Below are positions 1 through 11,558 of a stretch of 64,000 nucleotides of DNA, piece after piece. Numbering within the stretch: the first letter of the stretch is position 1; every line of letters starts with the position of its first letter. The notes beneath the pieces are model-generated. The model was not told the origin of the DNA and made no database searches. It saw nothing but the letters and a program-made list of their open reading frames with translations. The DNA is from Theocolax elegans (Eukaryota > Arthropoda > Insecta > Hymenoptera > Cerocephalidae), in the NCBI GenBank assembly GCA_026168455.1, contig CM047425.1:6794001-6858000 (forward strand), in the 5' to 3' direction. The translations under genes and the position numbers were made by a program.

Positions 1-1066
1 GATCTATTAATCTCACTTTACGTCATTTTAAGCGTTTTTAATGAAACGCTTTTAATTTTTAATACAATGATGAAAAATTAGGCCTTGACGTTTCAAAAAA
101 TGTAATTTTGGTTAACGAAAAGTAAAAAAATCTACAAGTCGAAATCAAACGTAAAAAAAACATGTTAACTATACACCTATGAGTAAAGATATTTTTTACG
201 CAAATCGTATCAGCTGTTGTTCTTATCGAAAGGATCGGATTCGGTCATTCGGATACACGTTCCATTCTCACGGTCTTAGAACCATACGATTTTCTCGCAC
301 GACGAATTGCTTGGCCAAACAACTTTTCGCTTACGCAATTCGCGTCTGTTTAATTTTACATTGTCAAATTCGTTATTAACCACATACACTTAATGTATAT
401 ATATAGCCGTAGTTAAATTATTAGAAGTTAGTATTTAATATACAACCTTTTGTGCTGATTCATTTAATCTTGACGTTAGAAAGGATTTCGTATATCATGA
501 AAATTTTATTTTGTCCATAAAATTTATGATAGTCAAGTGAATGATTATCAAATTACTTACATTTTTCTTTGCGAATTTGATTGATAATTATTATTAAAAT
601 TATAAACACTGTAATTATTGGTATAACATATATGCATTTTTTTTATTACGTCATATTTTTTGTATATTGTTAAATATTTTGTAATAGACTAGTTATAAAT
701 ATTTTTCGCATATGCACACTTCAATTATATTTGAATTTCGTCCGGTGATTTAATTTGCATTTTCTTTTTTCATTCTTTTCATTAAACTGGTTTAATTTCA
801 TGTACTTCAGCGCTATATGAATATTATGGTCTAATAATATACTTATAATTAATCGTAAAATAAACAATAATAAGGATAAAGCAAACGTGAATATGATTTT
901 ATTTTACCTGCGTTAAAACGAAATAATGAAAGTGTTGAATTCATATGAAGTTTGCACGAAGCCATAACAAAAATTGCGCAATATATTCGCGTATAAGGAG
1001 ATGAGTAAGATTTCATTTGAATATAAAAAATTCGACGATACATATTTTTTTTCTATTTGTTTACAG
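1..1066 (+). other. cyc: cycle intron, 3' part (upstream exons outside window)
   Basis: AT-rich sequence with no coding exon that I can support. It ends in a pyrimidine-rich tract and a CAG acceptor at 1064-1066. The short open frames here have no recognisable domain. The bHLH part of cycle must lie upstream of the window. Confidence 0.7.
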
Positions 1067-1159
1067 GCTGCAGAAGGCTTCGTTTTCGTTGTCGGTTGTG
1101 ATCGCGGCAGGATTCTTTACGTATCCAAGTCGGTCTCGCAAACGCTCAATTATACTCAG
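1067..1159 (+). CDS. cyc: cycle exon: start of PAS-A
   Basis: Thirty-one codons, phase 0 at both ends, with CAG acceptor and CAG|GTAAGG donor. It encodes the PAS-A strand region with [19 protein letters not shown], close to the vertebrate BMAL1 block. It joins directly to the next exon, which starts [16 protein letters not shown]. Confidence 0.93.
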
Positions 1160-4100
1160 GTAAGGATCTATAACGATTAGTGTGTAATTTTCAAAGATGA
1201 TTAAATTTTATTTCAATTTACAAGATTTTCGTAATTTTTTAAATTATTTTAATTGATATTGTTAATCAAGTTTGCTAAATTCCAACGATATGGAATCGTT
1301 CACTTAAGAACCAATTCGAGCATATAATTACCGTGATAAAATCTCGAAAAAATTTACATCTCCGTAATGAAAGATAAAAATTAACCAAACTTATACGGTC
1401 TTACACATAGAACCAATACCGATATATAGATTTAATTTTTGTTACCTCGAGGGCAAATATTGCCTCGAGAGAGGAAAAGTTACTGAAGGCAATGGAGAAT
1501 TTTCTCGTAGACTTCGGAATGTTGTTTAGCGAGCGAGTTATACTTTAAAACTCATTGCACTTACCTATATATGTATACGGATTGAATGTAGGGTGATACG
1601 AGCGCACGTTGGGTGATTATAATAAATGACTAAGATCAACAAGTTTTACGTAAAGAATTTAACAGTTAATCAAGATTTGACAAGTACTTTTATTATAAGA
1701 ATGATTTATTAAGTTTCTTTTGTTTTCCTCGAAATATCGATATTGAGATATGATAGTGTTCATAAGTTACTTTAATTATTTAAATGTAAATTCGAAAACG
1801 AAATATATCTTAATTTCAATTAACACGAATACTATCAATTATACATAGTATATACATTTTTTTTATTTAAAAACTTGATCAATCTTATATGTACGCACGT
1901 TCGAATGCTTTTTGCAAATCTGTATTACACGTACGAATACATTATATTATGTACAGAAGTTTATCAACGTTTCCTAAAACCGCGTTACGTGTAGTCTCAA
2001 CGCGTTCAAATGCAAGTAAACGCATTTATAACACTAACAAATCTATACAAAACTCATTCACATTCGCGTCAATTTTCAGTTCCTCGTTAAAAATGTTGAT
2101 TAAGAAAAAAATATTCGACGCGTATAATAATATTTTAACGCTGCGATATGCCTCGTAATAACGGATTATAATTACATTTCGTAATAATTACGGCATATCC
2201 TTGTTGAGAACGTATTACAAATGCTTTGATTTCGCATTGAATTTTAGCGTGAATAGAAAGGGCACGAGCCGCACCCACGTACACACTCGGACTTTCTCGT
2301 CGGTTCGGTATTACGAAATATTATACTAAAGTGATAAGCTAGCCTTGACCTCGTACATCCTATCGCATTTTTTTTGTTTTTATCGCATTTTTTTGTTTTG
2401 TGTATTTCGTACATGTTTGTATTTCGTTCGAATTATTTCTTTTTTGTTGAAGATCGGATTCGTCCTTTGTACGTTATTCCAACCGACAGGTACGAAAATT
2501 CACGGACACTTGATTATACTTATATATTACGTCTCATAGACGCATACAACGATTTACGATCAATTACGAATTAATAAAAGTTACAATTAGTACATTGTTA
2601 TCCGTACAAACAGCCAATCGACCGACACGACGTTAAGAGTATATACCTATACACGAAACGATCTGATTTCAAACGAAGATAAATATTTATATGTGTATAT
2701 ATTTGCCTCGGTATTAACAATGGATATATACGTACATTACCTTGTCTCGCAGATATTTATTGTTACTATAAAGTGTCAATGCAATCTTAAGATTAATTGG
2801 AAAAGAGTTGGAAAAGCATTAGAGGAAAATTGCTTAACCAATAAGTGTTGACTGTATAGGCACGCGCACGAGGCGCGTATAGAATAGTAAATAAAAATAA
2901 AATCTCTCAGGTTCATTGATCTAACATGTGTCTTTTACCTCTCTTACACAAGCACTCCTTTTCTTTCGTTCTTTTTCTTTTTGTTCCGTGCATGCACCTG
3001 AACAGGGCGATTTACTGGGCCAGAGTTGGTTCGACATCCTGCATCCGAAAGACGTAGCCAAAGTCAAGGAGCAGCTTTCGTCCTCCGATATTAGCCCTCG
3101 TGAGCGGCTAATCGACGCTAAAAGTAAGTTTTCTTTTTACATTTTATCCCCTACTTCGTTCACAACGGTTTTTAGAATTTATTGAAATCGTATTCTGCGA
3201 TCGCTGTGTGTAACCAGGGAAAACTACGATTTTTCTTCACAAACGTTTATTTATCTCTCACACGGAAACGAACGTTTATTAAAATTTACTAAACTGCATG
3301 GTTGCAGAGGAGAGTCGAAACTTTCTGCTTTAAAAAATAACTATTTTATATAGTAAAATTAACTAAACTTGTATTAATTTATGGCATTACTTCTACCAAA
3401 TTTTGCCATTAGGTATATTATTTTTATTCACAAAGGTATCTCGTTCCTTTGCCAGAAAAACGGTAACGTTATAGATTGCTTTTAATTTTAGTCCAAAATA
3501 CGTGTACTGCAATATCGCGAAAAGAATTTAACCTTCATACGAGTTCGCGAGGAAAAAAGAAAGATGTATATAGATGCGTAGAGGAGAAACGCAACGAGGA
3601 AGCGCCTCCGCGACCCAATAGCAAATAATACCAAGAGCTGCACATCGTGTCATCGTTCTGTGTGGCCGTTATCTTTCCTTCTCTTTCTTTCTTCGTCTTT
3701 GTATCGTCGCATGTATAATATACGGAGATCGCGAGTTACATCATGCAATGTACACGAGATCGTTCGTAGCATCGTTCACGTAATGCCACCGAGCAGCTAT
3801 AACGCGAGAGTAACAGAGAGAAAAAGAGAGCCTCGAGGGAGCTACGAACCAGAAGCAAAAACAATTACGCTGCTGCTGCTGCTGCTGCTGCTGCGTCGTC
3901 GTTTTCTATCCGATAACGTTTATATAGTGCGTTCGACGTGCTCTCTATAGATCACAGACGTTTAAACCTCATGACGCTGTAAATTAACTTTTTTTTTAAA
4001 ACATATTTATATATACTGTTATAGTTATTATTAGTAACGTAATGATGTAACTATTATTAAATTTCCATTTTTTATGACTGATGGTCAGAACATCTCAATT

Positions 4101-7100
4101 TTCCAATAAAAAATAGTATTTTAAAAATTTGTTGATATTTAAAATATTCACATCGATTGACAAAGTTCAAACTCTAACGAAAAATAATTTAAAGTGGAAT
4201 TTGATTAATATAGTGTAAATAGTTTTGGAAATTCTGAAGATCAATAGAGGAACGAAAAAAAAAAATTTGAAACTACTGCAAAATTGCGTAGACAGCGAGC
4301 TCTCATTACGTATACTCGGCTTGAATTCATTAACATTGACGATTGCTGGTTGGTCACGTCGTCGAACGCCACTAATGAGCCATCGATTGTACAGTCCAAC
4401 GAGCTCGAAACGGACTTGACTTTGATCTCCTTTTCCGAGCGCTTCCTCGACCGACCGATCTTCTTTTCACATTTTTATGAATTTTAATGTTGTCAAACTT
4501 ACGGTTTATCATAAGTATTACGATTCTTCAATTTCACCAGGAATTGCATAATTTTTACGATACATGTGCGAAACGCCGATATATATCACTTATACATATA
4601 TATTTATAATACATTTAGGTATACATGTATTCTTTTTTTTCACGTTATAATTATATGCAAATCGAAATTAAGAGAAATATAAATAAAGCTAATAGAAAGT
4701 GAAAGTTGAGTGTTAAAATAACGCGTATTCGACAGATATTTTAAAGGTATCGATAAATTTAATATATAAATAACAGTTGAATAGATATTTCAATTGAAAC
4801 GAATGTCTCGAATGAATCAAGTTAATATATAAAAGCTGCTTTTCATACGCACGGCGTATAGAAATATGTGTATATATACATATAAATCACACGAGAATTT
4901 ATAAAACTAATTGACTTACGTTTACATTGATTCTTTTTTTAAATCAATACGAATGTATACATATATATAGATAATTAGATTAATAGAATACAATGATCAT
5001 TAGCCATGCTGCCGGTGAAAACAGACGTTCCTCAGGGTGTGTCGAGACTGTGCCCAGGTGCAAGGCGTTCGTTCTTTTGTCGAATGAAGCGAAAAGTCGA
5101 TTCACGGTGCGGCGACTCGCAGATCAAGGAAGAAGCCGACACAACGACCGGCTCTCACAGGCGGAAAAAGCAGCAAAATCACGGTAAGTCAACCCATTAA
5201 TTTTATTAATTTATATAATACACAGGGTAAAATAACATTTTCAATACAGATTTAAATTAAACGATCGATCTATATAAAATAATATACGAATGGAAATGAA
5301 AGAGATATGAAAATCATTTTTAATATTGAATAAGAATTCTTCCTTTAGAATCTTACAATTTCAAGAATCTCAGGTGGGCATTTCTTTGATATTGGAGATT
5401 AGGACAGAGAATCGCTTTATTCCCCGTAAAAATCGAAGTGTTCAATAGACATAAAAAGAAAAGAGTGACGTATCCATTGAAAGGGCAGCCTGTTGCACGT
5501 GCGATTAACTTCTATAGTGTGAATATACGCGGATACTTCTCTAGACATTTTTTTCTTTTCTCAAAAATACGTATATAGTATTGGTAATATTCGTGTTTTC
5601 GTAGTTTATATATTTCAACGATTTTTTAGGTAATAAAAAGTTTTACAACGAACGATTTTTAATATCGAAAACTATAAAATTCGTATATTGTAATTCATGG
5701 CATTAGTTATAAATAGAAGATACATTTGATATGAATACAAAATTTTGTGAATAATTAAATTAGAATTTTTCGCATTTAAATAATTTATCGAAATGTGATA
5801 TTAATACACAAATTTTATAAATCGAACGAATCGAATTAGGTAAAACTAAATGTTATTTTTAATTAAGTAAAAACGAAGAAATCATTATACCTTTGATTAC
5901 TAAATTTCAAACAAAAATTTTATCCTATATTATCTTCGAATCCTAGAATCATAGATTAAGACTCATATTTCTTTCGAATATCATTTTCTATAATGTTTCA
6001 ATATTTTTGTTTGAAATTAAGATCAGCAATAGGTAATAGTCTATATTGTCTAGTAACGAAATATACAGACTGTCATAATGGAATAAATTACAATAATGTA
6101 TAGTAACATTCGGTAAAAGATTATTTATTTTTACAACAATTATTATAATATTTATCATAAGTTACGTAAACTGTACTATATACATAGTAATTTATTGCAT
6201 TTTGACAGTCTGTATATTTCGTTACCAGGTAGTATTGTAATTTTTACTAAAAATTTTCTCAATGTATTAATACACAAATTTTATAAATCGAACGAATCGA
6301 ATTAGGTTAAAATAAATGTTATTTTTAATTAAGTAAAAACGAAGAAATCATTATACCTTTGATTACTAAATTTCAAACAAAAATATACATATTATCATTC
6401 GAATAAATCATAGATTAAATCATTGATTTCGAATATTATTTTTTATAAACAATTTTAATATTATTAAGTTACGTAAACTGTAACATAGAATAGTCTATAT
6501 TGATGCGATTTTGACAGCTGTTATATTTGTACCAGGTAGTATTGTAATTTTTATCCGAATTTTTTTGTGAGTGTGTATATTTATAGATAAAATAGTATTT
6601 TTCGTCATATTATAACTTCTCGATTCACTCGGTCGAAAATAATGAATCGTGGCATCCCCTTAATAAGGAAAGTACACGTAGTAATTAAAATTGTAACATT
6701 GGGTTTTTAAAGATTGGAAGTACTGCGTGATTCAATGCACGGGTTACCTTAAATCATGGGCGCCGGCAAAAATTGGATTGGAAGAACAAGAGTCCGAAGC
6801 TGACGGCGAAGCTTGTAATCTTTCTTGCCTCGTAGCTGTAGGTAGAGTACAAGCACCACTTACCGCTCCATCCTCTACACCTCGACGACTTCGACTTCGT
6901 ACCATTGAGTTTGTTTCACGTCACGCGATGGATGGCAAATTCCTCTTCGTCGACCAAAGGTACAGTATCTTTATTTATCATGTGTTTTACCACATAGTCA
7001 AATAGAATTATCATTAATTTGAATAAATACACGTTTATTTATATTCATTTTTATACATTTAAGTTTAATATTTAATCTATTTTTAAGAGCGGATTTTATA

Positions 7101-8759
7101 TCCCAAACATATATATATGTGTGTGTGTGTGTGTGCGTGCGTGCATGCGTGCGTGTGTGTGTGCGTGTGCGTGTGTGTGTATGTGTGTGTCGATATTTCG
7201 GAGAGGAAACGTTTCTCAAAAGTTATCTTTAAAAAATTAAATTAATTTGCTGTATTTGAATAAAAATAAAAAATTTGATTTTAACTTCCTTCTAGAGCTA
7301 CATTAGTATTAGGATTTTTGCCTCAAGAATTATTAGGAACTAGCATGTACGAATATTATCATCACGATGATATACCTCATTTGGCGGAATCGCACAAAGC
7401 GGCACTTCAATCATCCGTACGCGTTACTACTCAGGTATGCATACTTTTTCCCGTATTATTTGTTATTATTTTCTTTAAGCTCGACGATCTAAATCTACAG
7501 ACGTTGCAATTATTTCAGATGTACAGGTTTCGTAGTAAAGGTGCAAGTTTCGTTCGTTTATGTTCCGAGTGGAAATCGTTTAAAAATCCATGGACTAAAG
7601 ATATCGAATACCTCATAGCTAAAAATTCGGCTGTCTTGTAAGTTTTATTATTTTTCAAAATTTACATATTCTACTACCGGTATAAAAGATGTTACAAAAC
7701 ATGTTATTTTAACGAGACATTGAATATTTGTTCTTTTTTTTATCGCAGCTCGGATACGCGACAAGTGGAAAGCAGCGCAAACCGTTCGGAAGGTGGGAGC
7801 GTTCAGGAAAACTACGACTATTTCGCGCAAAGTAAGTATGTATAATTATTTAAAACAAAACTCAAAATTAAAAATAAATTTTCATTACGTAATATTAAAT
7901 TATTTACGAGAATGAAATAAAAACGGTTGATAAAACTTGATGTGCAGGTAACGGAGGACTCGAGAGGCTAATATCGAGTCACGTTGAGGTAAGTAAAATA
8001 GGCCGACAAATAGCGGAGGAGGTTCTGGACCCTAATAGACGCAGTGACCAAGATTCGTCGTCGGGTAGTAGTCCGACGCCCGGACCAGAACCTACTTTGC
8101 TAAATACCGAGGTAGTTATTATTCCTTACTGTAATATCTATATTATACAATTTCCAATTATTTAAATAAAATAATTAGAACTACTGTAGAATTTATATGT
8201 TTGTATTTAATTTTAGTTTTCATTATACAGTATCGATAATAAATCCTTTATTTTACATTAGTCACAGATAACAACAACGGCGTCACCCGAACGTACCTCC
8301 GATGTTCGACAAACAACTGGGAGCGACAACAGTAGCAGCAACCCAACGCCGTCCTTTAACCATATGGGTAACAACGTACAATTAAACATCATTGCCAGTG
8401 ATCAAGGTAAATCACAATTCACTCATTTTTTAGTTACAAAAAATAATTTTCATTGGCTTTTAACGGTAATTAGGCAATTTTAATATTATTCTTCAAAATA
8501 AAACTAATAAAATCCACTGTTAAACTATATTTGCAAATTAAAGTGAAAATCCATGTCAAATTATAATGTTTCAGGTCCACCGAGCGAAGAAGATATGTTG
8601 GATATGATCGGAGGTACAACGATCAATGAGTCGGCAAACCCAGTGCCAACCGATGGTAACGATGAAGCTGCCATGGCCGTGATTATGAGTTTACTTGAAG
8701 CCGACGCTGGTCTCGGTGGCCCCGTTGACTTTTCCGGGCTTCCTTGGCCCTTGCCTTAG
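1067..8759 (+). CDS. cyc: cycle (BMAL1/ARNTL orthologue), 3' ten exons, 5' partial
   Basis: Core circadian transcription factor. With CLOCK it forms the bHLH-PAS heterodimer that binds E-boxes and drives period, timeless and cry2-type genes in the nucleus. Exons: 1067-1159, 3006-3123, 5004-5183, 6713-6959, 7296-7434, 7519-7637, 7749-7831, 7948-8111, 8262-8406, 8575-8759. All junctions are GT-AG and the phases chain without a break, giving 490 residues plus a TAG stop. Visible parts: PAS-A with [14 protein letters not shown] and [14 protein letters not shown]; a basic linker with [13 protein letters not shown] with [30 protein letters not shown] and NPWTKDIEY; and a C-terminus with [19 protein letters not shown]. 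These are BMAL1 hallmarks, and the C-terminal block separates it from Drosophila CYC, which lacks it. The bHLH region is missing only because the window starts inside the gene. The 6712 acceptor is AAG, less usual, but it is the only one I found that keeps frame. Confidence 0.95.
1160..3005 (+). other. cyc: cycle intron (1.85 kb)
   Basis: AT-rich intron flanked by GTAAGG and CAG. I see no conserved coding segment. The open frames at 1889-2158 and 2345-2574 have low-complexity composition and no domain. Confidence 0.75.
3006..3123 (+). CDS. cyc: cycle exon: end of PAS-A
   Basis: 118 bases, enters in phase 0 and leaves in phase 1. It encodes the conserved [16 protein letters not shown] and PRERLIDAK segments, nearly identical to BMAL1. 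Donor is A|GTAAGT. Confidence 0.94.
3124..5003 (+). other. cyc: cycle intron (1.9 kb)
   Basis: Non-coding. It contains a short CTG run at 3869-3894 and long AT-rich tracts. An open frame at 3660-3950 covers the CTG run as poly-Leu and looks fortuitous. Confidence 0.75.
3869..3894 (+). repeat. (CTG)n trinucleotide microsatellite
   Basis: About eight tandem CTG units inside a cycle intron, followed by GTCGTCG. Likely length-polymorphic; intronic, so no protein consequence is evident. Confidence 0.85.
5004..5183 (+). CDS. cyc: cycle exon: PAS-A/PAS-B linker with SUMO-type motif
   Basis: 180 bases, phase 1 to phase 1. The first half ([26 protein letters not shown]) matches the BMAL1 linker. The second half is diverged and basic, and carries QIKEEAD, a psi-K-x-E SUMO consensus at 5123-5134. 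This is about where BMAL1 has its known SUMO lysine (VKVE, K259 in mouse). Confidence 0.92.
5496..5501. promoter_or_regulatory. canonical E-box CACGTG in cycle intron
   Basis: A perfect palindromic CACGTG, the CLOCK:CYC/BMAL1 binding core. A six-base match can be chance; function is not shown by sequence alone. Confidence 0.25.
5801..6553 (+). repeat. imperfect tandem duplication, second copy internally deleted
   Basis: The block starting TTAATACACAAATTTTATAA at 5801 recurs at 6267 (offset 466). The two copies stay nearly identical for about 110 bases, then diverge. Both end in ACCAGGTAGTATTGTAATTT (6224 and 6531), so the second copy is about 160 bases shorter. The missing part includes most of the left arm of the inverted repeat at 6050. 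Confidence 0.85.
6050..6228. mobile_element. short inverted-repeat element (MITE-like, 179 bp)
   Basis: 41-base terminal arms at 6050-6090 and 6188-6228 are reverse complements with three mismatches, including 22 perfect bases (AACGAAATATACAGACTG region). The interior is AT-rich with no open frame. The structure fits a small non-autonomous DNA transposon or a large hairpin. No clear target-site duplication was identified, so the mobile-element reading is tentative. Confidence 0.5.
6713..6959 (+). CDS. cyc: cycle exon: linker end and start of PAS-B
   Basis: 247 bases, phase 1 to phase 2. It encodes [26 protein letters not shown] and [15 protein letters not shown], all matching BMAL1. Acceptor is AAG at 6710-6712. 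Confidence 0.93.
7109..7190 (+). repeat. (TG/TGCG)n microsatellite
   Basis: About 80 bases of alternating TG with interspersed TGCG, preceded by ATATAT, in a cycle intron. Alternating purine-pyrimidine sequence of this kind can adopt Z-DNA. Confidence 0.9.
7296..7434 (+). CDS. cyc: cycle exon: PAS-B middle
   Basis: 139 bases, phase 2 to phase 0. It encodes [19 protein letters not shown] and HLAESHK, the PAS-B helix and strand block of BMAL1. TAG acceptor and CAG|GTATGC donor. Confidence 0.94.
7519..7637 (+). CDS. cyc: cycle exon: end of PAS-B
   Basis: 119 bases, phase 0 to phase 2. It encodes [20 protein letters not shown] and [18 protein letters not shown], the last PAS-B strands. The 84-base upstream intron is short and open in frame, so retained-intron artefacts are easy here. 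Confidence 0.93.
7749..7831 (+). CDS. cyc: cycle exon: post-PAS-B
   Basis: 83 bases, phase 2 to phase 1. It encodes a polar segment ([16 protein letters not shown]) without a known domain. GCAG acceptor and A|GTAAGT donor. Confidence 0.85.
7948..8111 (+). CDS. cyc: cycle exon: IGRQIAEE segment
   Basis: 164 bases, phase 1 to phase 0. It carries [11 protein letters not shown], a helix conserved in BMAL1 after PAS-B, then a Ser/Pro-rich stretch. CAG acceptor and GAG|GTAGTT donor. Confidence 0.9.
8262..8406 (+). CDS. cyc: cycle exon: Thr/Ser/Asn-rich
   Basis: 145 bases, phase 0 to phase 1. Low-complexity polar sequence with [17 protein letters not shown]. It links the IGRQIAEE helix to the transactivation domain. 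Confidence 0.87.
8575..8759 (+). CDS. cyc: cycle last exon: BMAL1-type transactivation domain
   Basis: 185 bases ending in TAG at 8757-8759. It encodes [12 protein letters not shown] and then [16 protein letters not shown] and [12 protein letters not shown]. This matches the C-terminal transactivation domain of BMAL1, which binds CBP/p300 and CRY through the IxxLL helix. Its presence implies that CYC, not only CLOCK, supplies activation and is a target of CRY2-type repression, as known for other non-drosophilid insects. Confidence 0.95.
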
Positions 8760-11400
8760 TTTCAATTTATCACTTTGTTACATCGTTCATTTAGAAACAA
8801 ATCTGCGATACTTTACAAAATTCGATTTATAAGTGGTTCAATTCTAATTCCATTACACCTCGCTGATTTACAGTAGAAACGTTGTAGTTTATCTATTGTA
8901 TGGAGAAAATATTTCTTGTACAAATTATATACCTGAATTGATTAATATTAATTCTGAGTAAGAAAAACAATGACATTTATTTCACAATAGTCTTACAGTG
9001 TACTTCTCGGAGCAATAAATGAAAAAAAACTATTTATCTAAATTATTTGCCATTCGTCGAATATTTATTTATTAATTTTTTTATGAAATTACACATATCT
9101 ACGAAAATCTATTCATTACGGAAAATCAAGTGACATAATACTTCTCTAAATCAAATTTTCTTATACATTTGTTGCAATAGTAATAATATTAATGTTTAGA
9201 TGTTTTTAAATATTGGTAATTATGTTCCTGTACGTAATGTAAGCTAGCAACCACTTTGAATGTAAACGATAGAATTAGTATTAAAATTAAATGTTGAAAA
9301 TAATATTTATTCAAAGATGTTTGTGATACATTGCCGTATATACGTATGTAAGAAATTCAAGTAATTATACAATAAGTAAATTGTAAATATTTTTAATTTT
9401 AAAAGTAACTTTAATTGACTTGAATTTCTTATATCGTGCAACGTGTGTATAATCAAACTTGGGTCAATAGAAAACAAATGATCATTTCGTACTGTCGTAT
9501 ATGTATATAAATATTTTTATATAAAAATATGAAATAAAACTTTTTTTATAAATTTATAAAATACGTAGTGTTTGTTAAACGTCTATTTTTTTATTATCAA
9601 AGATTACAATTTGTCAATGTAGATATAACTACAAGGTTTTTACATCAGCTGAAAAAATATAAAAATTTGTGTACAATAAATGACTCTAAATTATATTAAT
9701 AAATTTAATGAAAATTAGTTTATTGTTTAATAGCATTCCAAATTATCAGTGCAGTTCAGGCGATTTATTGTAAAATTAGAGTATGTTTTCGTTTGTACTA
9801 GATATACAGATAAAATGTAATATTCGTAATAGTATAAAGCGTGTACAGAAGTAATTATTTTTCTTATTCTTAAATATTTTGAAATTTATATTAATATTGT
9901 TTAAATATATTTAAATAAAATTACTATTTTTAATAAATTTGTAAAATATTTTGTACACGGATTATATAAAATTATGTATATGTAATAAAAATGTCAATTC
10001 GTACGAGGCGATGAAACGATAAAATGATCAAGTTATTTTAAAGGCAGCTGAAATGTATCGTTGTAGTATTGATTTTAGACAAATTTTAACTGTATGTAAA
10101 TTTTTTGTTACATAATAATGAATGTAAAGAATTTTAATGTAAATAACGAATGCATGTTTCCACGTGCGAAAACTAAGTGTACCTAATTAATTTGTAAGAA
10201 TCAAAAGAGTAGAGAAACTTCATAAAATGGAATTTTGTCATTTTTCTTTTAAATATATGTGGAAATTTGAACGAAAATGTTAGGGGATTAAATTTGAGGG
10301 TAAAATTGAGATTTTCAAATGATAAATTTGTAAAAATATTGTTAAAAGAATATATAATCAAAATTCGCTTTACTATTCTATTAAAGAAATATGTAATATT
10401 ACACAAATTTATATATTTACAATCAATTTGTCCCTCAAATATAGTTTTTGAACATTGCGAATCTCCTTGAGAACGTTCAATTATTTATAAAAAATAATAG
10501 TATAAATATCAGAAAGAAATATCGACAGGAATTGCGAACATCAAAATAGAATAATTTTATAACTTTTTATTCTATTATAAATAATTTTAATATAATCTTA
10601 TACTTATTGTTAAACTTTAATTTGTACGAATATATGATTCATAATTTTGTATATATATATTACTGTATTTAGTTGTACGAAGCAGGAAAAAAATATGTTT
10701 ATATGTTACACACCATAAATTTACGTGCGACTTTTCGCGTTTCTACATGAATATTACATAATTAATGTACAGTTTATTTGGATAATTATAAAATGAATGA
10801 ATATATGTGTCCATGGTTGGGTCCAAAAAAAGGACTTGATCTACAGCTACTGTATGTGTTTTTCTTATATTCATACTATGTAGATACATCCATTATTAAT
10901 TCACAATGTAAACATTATTTCATATTTATTAATTTTAATATTACATTATTTAAAAGAATTAATTCACTTTAGTTTTAAAAGCTTATAAAATGTTTTTATT
11001 AACATAAAAGTAAAAATTTATTAATTTAATCTTTTAATATAATTAAAATATACATCTAATTATTATACAGTAATCAGTTTATTGTTTTAGGGAACTTGGC
11101 AAAATTAATTTAATTTTCATTATTTATAAATTGTTAAATATTTATTTCAATATTCCTTTTAATAAGTAGGTATATGCATTTAAATACACGCGCTTTTTTG
11201 AAATTTGATGTACTCAGCGCCTCTAGTTGTAGAAAATCAGAGGTACATACACGTGATGTTTGTATTAGACAAAAATTGGTCTGCGTAATAAAATTTGCGA
11301 GAAATAATAATTTTTAATCCGAAAAAAATGAAATTTAACAAATAACCAATTTATGCTTAATTGAGATAAAAATAATCAACGTCTATTAAGTGCGTAATTT
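8760..11400. other. cycle 3'UTR and intergenic
   Basis: AT-rich sequence following the cycle stop, with several AATAAA motifs, then gene-free sequence up to mRpL52. The opposed open frames at 10173-10470 overlap each other and have no domain. A CACGTG occurs at 11250-11255, about 150 bases before the inferred mRpL52 5' exon. Confidence 0.7.
9014..9019 (+). terminator. cyc: candidate polyadenylation signal of cycle
   Basis: AATAAA 255 bases after the stop codon. Other AATAAA motifs follow further down, so the true end could be later. Confidence 0.35.
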
Positions 11401-11439
11401 CTACGTTTTCAGAAACTAAAATCTTTTGAGGTTAAGTCG

Positions 11440-11553
11440 GTAAGTTTAACTATTGAATTACACAATCATTGTGAACACATAAAATTCAGAAGGAGATTAT
11501 TTAAGAACCAGTCTATGTATTGATGTTTAATTACGTTTATTTAATTATTCCAG
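11440..11553 (+). other. mRpL52: probable 5'UTR intron of mRpL52
   Basis: A good donor (TCG|GTAAGTTT) at 11440 and an acceptor (ATTCCAG) ending at 11553, five bases before the ATG. The region would join a short upstream exon to GAAAG-ATG. An open frame reads through this intron from 11520, which would add an unsupported N-terminus. Confidence 0.6.
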
Positions 11554-11558
11554 GAAAG

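Larger units (their letters stand above)
5184..6712 (+). other. cyc: cycle intron with internal duplication
   Basis: AT-rich intron. It contains a perfect E-box at 5496-5501 and a direct duplication (5801-6553) with an inverted-repeat element, described separately. No coding segment seen. Confidence 0.75.

Noticed and set aside
3660..3950. 96-codon plus-strand frame in a cycle intron
   Set aside because: Its second half is a CTG-run poly-Leu and it lies between two well-phased cycle exons; no domain.
11520..11558. Upstream start for mRpL52 (13 more residues)
   Set aside because: Crosses a probable acceptor ATTCCAG at 11553; the added residues do not fit a presequence.
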